DNA of 64,000 nucleotides from Hedera helix (taxonomy: Eukaryota; Streptophyta; Magnoliopsida; Apiales; Araliaceae): positions 36,733,408-36,797,407 of the forward strand of contig OX359286.1 in the NCBI GenBank assembly GCA_947179155.2. The letters run 5' to 3'. The translations under genes were made by a program, and so were the position numbers. The first letter of the stretch is position 1. Each line of letters opens with the position of its first letter. The notes beneath the pieces were generated by a model, which saw nothing but the letters and a program-made list of their open reading frames with translations, was not told the origin of the DNA and did no database searches. Positions 48,001-57,930 of the stretch are shown piece after piece.

Positions 48001-49030
48001 AGAACTGAATCTACCATTCACTAAGTAGTCTAAAAAAGAACCAGACTTTTGATAGATTAAAGCCTACCAGATGCAAAATATCCATGTAAAATCTGGACCT
48101 CTGCTTTTTTCCCCATTATGGTCATGAGCAGGCATAATTATTTTTGGGATAGGCATTATGGGCAGACACAGTATGAGGTGCAAATGTTACACAGGGGAAC
48201 TCAGTGGCAGGTAGTTAAGATTGATCAGCCGTGGTAAACAGCATTTGGAGAAGCTGTAAACAATTAAGAATAAGCTAACCAATGGACATAATGTGCATCT
48301 TGAGTTACGAACTTGAAATGACAGAAAAATTTCAGACCTATGAGAGAATAAAGACATAGTAATTGAGGATCAAAGATTTTAGCTATAATAACCAATGGAG
48401 GAGCAATCATGGGGTTGGATGAAGAAAGATATGAAGTAATTTAAAAAAAGAGATAAATAAAGAAATATCATACTCCACAACCAGTATCCAGCGCAGTTCT
48501 GATGGATCCATCTTTAATCGGAATCCCTGACGCAAGTTCACCAATATATGCATCTGCACCTTGAGGGAACATTGTCCCAACACCTGGAAATTTGAAGACG
48601 TTACCCTGATATTCTATCCAGTGCTGGACGGCCTTCTCATATGTCAAGCTTTTATGAGGAACATTAGCATAACGGACATAATCACGGCCTTTTGGCCAGG
48701 GGAATTGAGTCATATATCCTCCAGGTGCTGGAATAAGACATTTCAACTTTTCTTCTTCCGGGGGACAATGTCTTTCTCTGTATATCATATTCTCCCTTGG
48801 GAAGGTCATAGCTCATTTCTGTTCTTGACAAGGAGTATAATCGGTGTCGCGAACATCACATGGCCTATATACTTTGGCTTTTGGCTTAGAAGATTCAACA
48901 ATTAGGGAACTTTTGTGATGGGCCTCGAATTTGCTTGGTGATTTCCAGTGCTATACTATCTCCCTTTCCAAAACCACTCTTCTGCCAAGCTCCCAGTAAG
49001 TAAAAGAAACCGCAAAGGAAACTTGTACTG
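45052..49030 (-). pseudogene. PMT14-like putative methyltransferase pseudogene
   Basis: Plant PMT proteins are Golgi type II membrane methyltransferase-like proteins (pectin-related QUA2/PMT family). Pieces in order: LLGAWQKSGFGKGDSIALE (about 49000-48930), KVYRPCDV and DYTPCQEQK (to 48816), then stop TGA at 48815-48813 where the family has Arg, AMTFPREN through TALDTGCG (to 48474), VASWGAYL to GVPAV (from 47740), a one-base frameshift near 47620 before DMAQCSRCLIPWTANG (exon end 47531), RVLRPGGYWILSG and two Trp-to-stop codons (45848-45846 and 45758-45756), EVAGGKLKKFPARLFAVPPR (about 45460), a frameshift near 45340, NIMDM, FAAALNSPKSWVMNVVPTI, then a deletion of roughly 100 residues to LVPEKILLVS-stop-QYWVG and the last stop at 45052. 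Two LTR-like insertions interrupt it. Clearly non-functional as a full protein. Confidence 0.93.
45930..46900 (-). mobile_element. LTR-like insertion inside the PMT pseudogene
   Basis: Read on the minus strand it ends GGATCTATTCAACCCCTTCT immediately before the RVLRPGGYW-coding remnant. This end is similar to the LTR-like block at 49.1-51.6 kb (TTAATCTATTCAACCCCTTC), though the rest is diverged. It contains repeated CACTAAGA/ACTTG words between 46260 and 46400. No partner LTR was found, so it may be a solo LTR. Left boundary uncertain. Confidence 0.4.
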
Positions 49031-49102
49031 CATATGGTTCTTCTCAGCTAGATATCATGAAAATTATATGAGAATTCAACTATTGAAAGGTATAAATTAT
49101 TA

Positions 49103-51111
49103 TATTGTTTTGATGATAACAAAATAAGAATTAAAAGCCTTTAGAAAAACTAGAATAAAATCCTCCATAGGATTGTTTATTACATATGGTTATTTTTCCA
49201 AATTCTTTTATGCATCCAAAAGGCAAACGTTCAAGTTAAAGAGGAAAAAAAAAAGGCCGAAGTCCAACCCGAAGGTCGACCCCGATCTCCCCCGAAGGTC
49301 GAAGCTAAACTCTCGAAGCCATACTCCCGACCCAGCGACCCCGAGCTCTTGAAGTCAGACCTAGAATAAGAACTTTAAGTCTTAACTCTACTATTCTGGA
49401 ATCAAGCTGAGATCAACATATTCCATGAGCTTTAAACAGTCACGAATTTTTAGTTGAACATAAAGAAGGCAAGTATTTTTTTTCCCTCTCTCTCTTTCCA
49501 CTTGGATAAAACAAAAGTACTTTCTCTCTCCTTCCATTTCATACATTTTTCAACATTATCAAAAATCTTTCTTCTACGTGGCAAGTAAAATTTTAATGTA
49601 CTATTTTGAAGGCCACATCAGTAAGAAAGAGAGAAGAAAAACTGGGAGAACTATGAATCATTGGATCAAATATTTTGAATCAAATTAATCTTAGCCATTT
49701 ATTCAAAATTCTCCTTGCCTATAAATATTAATATACCTCATTCATTCCAAACATACGAATCTAGAAAGAGCCAAATACTGCTCACAATTCTCTCTCAATC
49801 CTAAATTCTCAAAGTTAAATTCCAAGTGGGGTAAAAAGTGATAAAAAGAACAAGAAATATATAAACTGTTATATATTCATATACTGCTCTTTTACACATC
49901 TTAGCACACACACTGCTTTATATATCGTGTTAACATATCACTTTCTCATTTGTGTTTAAATAATTTTTTTATTGCTATAATTGCTATATCTATTTTAAAC
50001 ACATCAAAATACTAACAATTTTATTCATATCACTGTGCTTTATTCAAGTTGTTTATCATTGATTATATCTATTAAACACTTGAATTAATAGTTTATATAT
50101 ATTAATCTAAGGTTTATACATAATCCTTCTAGAAAGTGAAAAACAAGTGATCAGGCCTTTAGTAATTTTCCTTTTAAGGAACAGTATCACTTAAAAGTCG
50201 TGAATTGTAGTCCTTTCTAGTTAAGTGATACAAGAAAATATTTTCTCAAGATTGGTTAATTTTACCCTTATAATTCTTGTTGGAAAATCATTATCCTTTG
50301 AGAGTGATAACCAAAATATATAAACACTTGATCTCTAAATCGTTGTAGATTAACCTTCATTGAAAGAGTTAATCTCACATTAGAAAAGTATTTTATATAA
50401 ACCAAATTGATCAATATACATTAACTGTCATATTATTTGTAATCATTGGTTAACTGTCATTTTGCAGGAATTAGTTCTTAAACTGATTTTATCTTTCATC
50501 CTGCAATATTTGGCATATCCAAACTCAAATTAGTTATCAAATTTGCTTAATGAAAGAAGCATTTTATTAAAGATAATAAATCATTATAAACAAAAGGGAA
50601 GAGCTGAGTGTTATTCTAGTGTGTGAGGAATTGAGTGATTTTTGTTCCAAGACCAAAATCTTAGAAAGGTGATAGGTTTGGGTTTTTAAGTGAGCGAGGA
50701 AGAGAAAATATATCAAGTTCCAAGACTAGCCAAAAAAAGAATACAAGACGCTCTGGAAAAAAAGAATCTGCATTCTTGAAAAAGACTAGGGGATAGTTGT
50801 TCTAAGACAGAATCAAATTTGTAAAGGTATCTCCGCCTAGGTGAACGAGTTTACTATTTGGAAAAATCCCAATTCCTGGATAGGAGTTTGGGGATTGAAC
50901 TAGCTATATATATCGGGAAGATATATATAATGAACCAGGATATATCGTTGTATTATCTGTGTTTGGTATTTCTTTATCTCTATCTCTATCTTCTTACTTT
51001 GATTCACTAAAATATTTAAATAAATATTTTAATAAAGTCATATAGAAAATAGAGTTGAAATTTTAAAAAGCCAAGATTTTTCAAAAAACAAATTAATCTA
51101 TTCACCCCCCC

Positions 51112-51145
<34 letters not shown>

Positions 51146-51640
51146 AGGTCATAGGTTTGGGTTTCTAAGTGAGCAAGGAAGAGAAAAGATATCAAGTTCC
51201 AAGACTAGCTGAAAAAAGAATACAAGACGCTCTGAAAAAGAGAATTTGCATTCTTGAAAAAGACTAAGGGATAGTTGTTCTAAAACAGAATCAAATTTGT
51301 AAAGGTATCTCCGCCTATGTGAACGAGTTTACTATTTTTTATAGTGGAAAAATCCCAAATCCTAGAGAGGAGTTTGGGAACTGAACTAGCTATATATATC
51401 GGGAAGATATATATAATGAATCAGGATATATCGTTGTATTATCTGTGTTTGGTATTTCTCTATCTCTATCTTCTTACTTTGATTCACTAAAATATTTAAA
51501 TAAAGTCATATAGAAAATAAAGTTGAAATTTTAAAAAGCCAAGATTTTTCAAAAAACAAATTAATCTATTCAACCCCTTCCCCCTTCTAAATTAATTATT
51601 ACATAATCGTTGAGTTATCTGTGTATGGACACTAGAAAAA
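49103..51640 (+). mobile_element. LTR-like copia-type block truncating the 5' end of the PMT pseudogene
   Basis: Begins TGTTTTGATGATAACAAAAT, a start seen in many plant copia LTRs, 70-100 bases beyond the last recognisable PMT residues. Contains a GC-rich CCCGAAGGTCGA repeat patch (49265-49310), a TATA-like TATAAATATTAATATACC near 49730, and a direct duplication (50671-51104 and 51146-51575) split by a C tract. Ends near CTATTCAACCCCTTCCCCCT. No coding domain, no clear primer site. Confidence 0.45.
51105..51143. repeat. Poly-C tract at a duplication junction
   Basis: About 39 bases that are all C except one T, between two copies of a roughly 430-bp unit containing GGTATCTCCGCCTA and TCGGGAAGATATATATAATG. 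Copies are over 90% alike by eye. Confidence 0.9.
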
Positions 51641-53608
51641 CTCTAGAAGGTTAAGAAAAATAGCAAACATGTTCTTTCTTTCTGAGGTCATAGCAAACGA
51701 AAGTAATTGCATTCTAGTTCAGATTTATTACAATAGTTACCACGAGAGAAGTTTGGTTCAAATTCTGGGATTTAGAGACCAAGTGGAGTATGGACGAAGG
51801 AATAATCTTATAAGGTGTTATTTTTAGTGCGAGAGCACATCTATATAGTAAATTCTCCCAACGTGGTATTGGGGATAGATTCTACAACATGGTATAAGAC
51901 CTGGATCTATGGAGGTTCAGGAAAACTCCCACAAGCGTTTGGTTTGTCCAGTGTTGCATATCTGCATTTTCATATGCTATCCATGAGTGTGGGAGCAAGT
52001 AAAGCCTCTCAGCTAGCATACATATACGAAATTATGGGTTAAATGGTCTTAGAAATACGTGCTTGTAACGGAAGTGGATCAACAAAAAGAAACTGTATTC
52101 ACTTAACCCTACAATAATAAATGGGGTTAGGGAGGGCTGCAAGAAAAAATTCTAGAGCGTTCTAAACAAGCCTCTTGCCTTCATATTAAAATTGTTTAAT
52201 TACGAATCCCTGATAATACACACAAAGCAGGTCAAATGAAAAAGAAGTTCATCTAAAAATAAAAGCACTATTACCTCATACTCGGTATTTACAGATTCCA
52301 GAGGAACATCAAATTTTACTAGAAATTTATAAAAAGCTTAAAAATATACAATGGCACGTACATCAAAGGAATTGCAAAACTGTGATAAATATTCAAGGGA
52401 AACCATGTATGCAATCCACACCAGTAGCAGAAAATCATGAACTTCATTTGTTAATACCTCTTTTGCGATGGATGACTACTTACTTCACTTTAATATGAAT
52501 CATTATAGTCTCCAGATCAAGTTTAAAAAACAACAAGAATTCCCACTTTTTCTCAATAAAAATTCAATCTTTAAGAGGGTAAGTAAAGTGGTAAGCAAAC
52601 CCAAAAAGGAAAAAGTAATGCATTGAAACAAACAGTAATGAATGAAAGTTAATTTAACAGAAAAAATAATGATGAATATGTAGTCAATTAGTTACTTAGA
52701 TAAGCTCATTACCAGAAAAGAAGAATCCTTCAATGGGCAGTGAAGTAAAGAATTTGGGTTTTTACATTTTTGTTTTTGGGGTGTAAAAGGTCGGAGGTAT
52801 TGGACTGTGACGAGGCCGTCGGTAGCGGGGAATAGGGACGAAGACCAGACCTTAAACCTTTTGGCGATACGAGCCTGTTCGGCACTTATTTATTATAAGT
52901 TGGTAAATCCGACTTATAATTAATTAAGTTCAAAAATTATATGGAGATAATTTTTTTTTTAAGTTATAAGTTTAGAAAAAAATAAAAATAAAAAAATAAA
53001 TTTTTATTACTTAAAATAAATAATTTATAAATCATTTTTTTAAATCAATCAATCTAAATGGAATGACAATTTTTTTTTTTCCTAATATTTTTCTTATTAA
53101 AGAATATTTTATAAATTTTTATATTTTATTTAATTTATAAGTTATTATTAACCGAATACATCTATAACTATTACTTATAATTATGGACTTATAAATAAAA
53201 GTGATGACGAACACTTTTACTTATAAATTTAATAAAATTTTAACTTATAAATTTATTAAAATTTTAATTTTAAGTCAAATAAAAAAATTATTTTTTTGAA
53301 AAATAATCTTATGGAGTTTATAAATATTATTACCTCCTTTTCAAAATTAAAAATAAAACTTAATTTTTAAAATTTTATAAACAGATAATTTTATTTAATT
53401 TTACAAGTAATAAATATTAAAATTAGCTGTATTTTTTAATCAGAAAACAAAAATTATATTTGTTTGCATTAAAAGTAGATAAGTTCAAATTTAAAATTTT
53501 AATAATTAGTCTTAAAAAATTCAAAAGTTTTATTTTAACAATTTCAAAGTTCTCTATTTTCTTAAATTTCATTTTTTAAAAGCTCGAATAATTCAGAACT
53601 CAGAAGTC
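51641..53608. other. Intergenic between PMT pseudogene and AGM1
   Basis: No supported coding region. 52770-52870 is locally GC-richer (for example CGAGGCCGTCGGTAGCGGGG) and may be the old promoter or 5'UTR of the PMT gene. A MITE follows at 52873-53215. 53220-53580 is simple AT-rich DNA with TTATAAATTTA-type words and forms the AGM1 promoter side. Confidence 0.45.
52873..53215. mobile_element. AT-rich MITE upstream of AGM1
   Basis: Left end GTTCGGCACTTATTTATTAT and right end AAATAAAAGTGATGACGAAC are imperfect inverted repeats, with inner inverted words ACTTATAATTAATTAAGT and TTACTTATAATTATGGACTTA. About 340 bp, non-coding, hAT-like in appearance. Confidence 0.55.
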
Positions 53609-53794
53609 ATGATCTCTCTCCCCCTCATTCGCACCAGTAGATCGTTGAAGAGATCAGAAGATGAACGAACAACAGCAATCCATCCTACTCGATTCCTCTG
53701 CTCGTTTCCCTCCTCCCCAAAGTCAGTTCTGTTTTCAATCAATAAAATTTATGTTCAGGTTTTAATACTGTATTCTAATCCATCGGAATTCTGA
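53609..53794 (+). promoter_or_regulatory. Upstream ATG overlapping the AGM1 start
   Basis: ATG at 53609 opens a 61-codon frame (MISLPLIRTSRSLKRSEDER...) that runs past the AGM1 ATG at 53661 in another frame. If it lies in the transcript it could reduce initiation at the AGM1 start. The peptide itself resembles nothing, and transcription start is unknown. Confidence 0.3.
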
Positions 53795-56700
53795 TTTGCA
53801 ATTTTGCAACTGATGATTTTGAAAACGAATCAGGAGTTAGGTTATCGTACGGAACTTCGGGGTTCAGAGCAGATGCATCGATTTTGGAATCGACGGTGTA
53901 TAGGATTGGGATATTGGCGGCACTGAGGTCGCTCAAGACTCGAGCTGTGATCGGATTGATGATCACTGCTTCCCATAACAAAGCTTCCGACAATGGAGTC
54001 AAAATTGCTGACCCAACTGGTGAAATGCTCACCCAGGATTGGGAGCCTTTTGCTGATTCGCTGGCGAATGCCCCTGATCCTCAACACCTCCTCCAGGTTT
54101 CAAATAATTTCCTTTGATTTGAAAGGAGTTGGCTAAAGTTATGTGTTTGAAATTTTAAGGAATAATGTGGGTGATTTATATTATTTAGTATATTTACTAT
54201 GATGTGTTGAAACTAACAGAAGTTATTAAAAGAAGGATGCGAGGAGCAAAGGCATTGGGTGTATAAACTAGGTTTAGGAATTATACATAGATAAATTATG
54301 TTTACGAATTAGGTGCATGTAGCATTTAGCTAAAAGAAATTTCAAAGTATATACACTCACAAAAATAGATGCAATTGCCGTTTGGGGCTGCCTTTGAACT
54401 TGGTCAAAACACCATATATTATGCATCCATATTGTATGTAAGAGTGTTTTTTCTGTCTTTTGTCAAGGTTTACTGTTTGGTGGCTGGTAAATTCTTTTTT
54501 GGCATGTGAGGTATTCTAGTGTGTATTTTGAAAGTTATTTATTTTTAGTTGTATTTTTTTTAGTTATTGGTTGTGTAATTCACCTCTAAATTCTTGAAAC
54601 AGGGGATAGCTGAATTTGTGAAAAAGGAAAACATTCCAATTGAAGGAGGAGCATGGACAGCTGAGATATTATTGGGGAGAGACACTAGGCCTAGTGGGGA
54701 GTCTCTTCTTGAGGCTGCAAAACAAGTATGGCTGGCTTCCACTTCGTTGCCATGAAATTGGAATTTTCACTAATATGTTTGTATCTGTATGCACATACAT
54801 ATTCTTTAATGATGCTGGAACCCCCAACCACTACCTATGCATGTCCAAATTTTGTGAGAAGCTATAACCTCTTTGAAATAAAAGTATAAAATTATTGTTT
54901 ACTATAAATGTAGGTCATATAATGCAACTTATATTTGTTTAATTCAAGGGAATCGGTTCAATAGTTGGAGCTACTGCCATTGACATGGGAATTGTCACAA
55001 CTCCGCAACTCCATTGGATGGTTCGTGCTATGAATAATGGTACAAAGCCATCTGAACTGGATTACTTTTATCAGCTTTCGAGTTCGTTCAGGTTAGTTTG
55101 AGCTGGAGGTTTACATCTGTTTGTCTGAATTGAAAAATGTTTGCTTTATGTGCTTCTATATCTGGTCAGGTGCTTGATAGATCTGATCCCCCAAAGTGTT
55201 CTAAGCAATAAGAATGACAAATTGATCGTGGATGGTGCAAATGGTGTTGGCGGAGAAAAGCTTGAAGTCCTGAAGAAGAGGTTAAATGGTTTTGATATCG
55301 ATATCCGCAACTCTGGTAAAGGTGTGCTCAATGATGGAGTTGGTGCCGATTATGTGCAGAAAGAGAAGGTTACTCCGTGTGGGTTTGGTCCTGCTGATGT
55401 TGGGATAAGTTGAGCCATCCTCCTTGTAGTTCATCTTTGTTGATACGTAACTTGAATTATACAAATAATTTAAATTCTTATTTTAGCTTTGATAGAAGTT
55501 TTAAACAAAATTACAGTCATTGGAACTTCGTTCCTTTCCATTTAAAGTTCTTTTAATCCTTATCAACAGAGTGAGGGTGATGAATTTTGAGCCAACACTT
55601 GCACAAAGTTACCATGCTGAATCCCACTTAACCTAGTTGAAGCAACTAATTGCTTGGATGGTTCTAGTGTTTCAGGTGTGCAAGTTTGGATGGAGATGCT
55701 GATCGTCTGGTATATTTTGCAGTGTTACCAAATGGTAATGGCAAAATTGACCTAGTTGATGGGGACAAGATACTGTCTTTGTTTGCTCTATTTATCAAGG
55801 AACAATTAAGTATTCTCAGTGAGGCTAGTAGTGAAAAGGTAAATAATAATTATCAAGCACATCTTGGTGTTGTACAGACAGCTTATGCAAATGGTGCGTC
55901 CACCGATTACCTGAAACAAATGGGTCTAGAAGTTGTATTTACTCCCACCGGAGTAAAATACTTGCATGAGAAAGCTGCTGAATATGATGTTGGGATATAT
56001 TTTGAAGCAAATGGTCATGGAACCATCTTGTTCTCTAATCGTTTCTTAATCTGGTTGGAGGGTAGAATTAATGAGCTTACTTCAATATCCAAAGGTTGTT
56101 TCCAATAATGTTTTCACACATATATAGAAGTTTTGGAACTTTTGTTAATTTTAAATATCTAAATTAAGCGATGTTTCAGATACGGACCAGCTAAAGGCTG
56201 CTTCAAGACTACTGGCAGCGAGCAAGTTGATAAATCAGGCAGTGGGAGATGCTTTGAGTGGGTTGCTTCTGGTGGAGGCTATCTTACAACATATGGGATG
56301 GTCAATCCACCAATGGAATGAGCTTTATCATGACTTACCCAGCAGACAACTTAAGGTCGGTCTCTTATAAGTTTTAAAGAAAACTCTCTGATGCATCTCT
56401 AGTTTCAGCCTTTCGGAATATAATTTAATGGGGCACTTCCCCCTCGTTGGAAGTTAGACTAAGCCAGCATCCTTGCGGGAGATGCTTCTTTTGGATTGTT
56501 GTCTTTATTTTGGTTGTTTTGTCTGTTTGTTTTATTTATCCAAAGCCCATAAAAGAACTTTTTTCTAATTTCAGCGAATGCTATCTAATTGGTTTTTTCT
56601 GTTTCATGATATAATTGCTAATGCCTACCTTGTACGAATGTTTGTTGTTTTTATGGGCATGTAGGCATTTATATGAATGTTCTATGAACTATGTTTTGAA

Positions 56701-57930
56701 TACGTTAGTCATTATATCAATGAATATGAAACTTAATACAACTTATATTTGTTATGAATTATGTCAAATTCATTTAGTTAGTAATTAAATTGAAAGCTTG
56801 GAAACTAAATTTCTGCTGCTATTTGTTACATTGTTATTTCAACTATATAGTGCCATTTATAAGAAATAATTAAATATGCTACAGGTGATTTTGTGAACCT
56901 GGAGTTCTCACTTATTTTTCTTAAAACTTAATTATGATTTATATAACGTCTTGTCTCCATATTAGTATGAGTCTTATATTTAACAATGTACCCTTTTTTA
57001 TTATTAACCAAATAGCCTATGGATATCTTTTTGATACGTGGCGTGGGTCTTGAGATTTTGTTTAAGTTTAGTGACCATAAGAAGTTTGTTCTGTCTATTA
57101 ACTCTTTGAATGAAGCATTTAGAACTTCTCACTTGGTTCAGGTTCAGGTGGTTGACAGAACTGCTGTCGTCACAGCAAATGCAGAAACTGTGGTTGTCAG
57201 TCCCGTTGGTATTCAAGAGGCCATTAATGCTGTAACTGGTAAAGCATTTCACCATCTCTTGAGTTCTTAATCTGGAATTGGGATCTTTTTCCCCAATGCA
57301 AGATTTAGGTTATTTAACACAGTTTATCAACTTCATCATGTTTAGGGTTCTGTCATGCGTGTCATGAGCTCCTACATGTGTGGATGATGTACCATAATTA
57401 TTGAAAGTATGAGATTAGAAAAATTAAAGTTTTGAATCCATGTTGACACTTATTTAGAGTGCTGTGCCATAATGTTGTCAAAAAGGTGAACGAATCACTT
57501 TATCCTTCTTTCTTCTTTTTTTATTTATGGATACTTTTTGTCCTTTCTTCTTTTGGGTTTTCCCTTGTCCTGGAGGACTGTCAAGAACTTGATACATATA
57601 ATCCTAACTCAAATGATCTTTGTGTGAGTGCTCATAGCCTTGTTCTGAAATAAAACCATGTCCACAGTGGTTTGAAGACCTGGTGGTCACTGATTGTATA
57701 AGATTTTTCATCTGTGATATCTTTGATTTGTAAAACGTGTGCTAAATATGCTTCTTGCATTGTATTGAAACTTTTATGCAGCAAAATACCCTCAAGGCAG
57801 ATGTTTTATACGACCATCAGGAACAGAAGATGTTGTAAGAGTATATGCAGAGGCAAGTACGCAGGAAGCAGCAGACAACCTAGCCAGTTCGGTGGCAAAA
57901 CTTACTGACCAATTTCTTGGATTACGGTGA
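53661..57930 (+). CDS. AGM1: Phosphoacetylglucosamine mutase (AGM1 / DRT101)
   Basis: Converts GlcNAc-6-P to GlcNAc-1-P in the cytosol, a step to UDP-GlcNAc for N-glycans, GPI anchors and protein O-GlcNAc. Exons: 53661-53721, 53834-54096, 54603-54725, 54949-55091, 55170-55409 (see oddity), 55676-56094, 56180-56355, 57142-57238, 57782-57930, giving 556 aa, which I recall as the Arabidopsis length. Alpha-D-phosphohexomutase landmarks: YGTSGFRA (26-33), catalytic Ser67 in MITASHN, Mg-binding DGDADR (282-287), sugar-binding EANGHGT, and phosphate-binding RPSGTEDVVRVYAEA (518-532). The start MNEQQQSILLDSS fits the family better than the upstream ATG. Oddity: exon 5 must end at 55409 (ATA AG|G TGT) to keep frame, but the next bases are TTGAGC, not GT. 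The only GT there shifts the frame, so one G appears missing. Confidence 0.93.

Noticed and set aside
51815..52042. 75-codon plus-strand frame (MLFLVREHIYIVNSPNV...)
   Set aside because: No recognisable domain, no splice partners, and it sits next to LTR-like debris.
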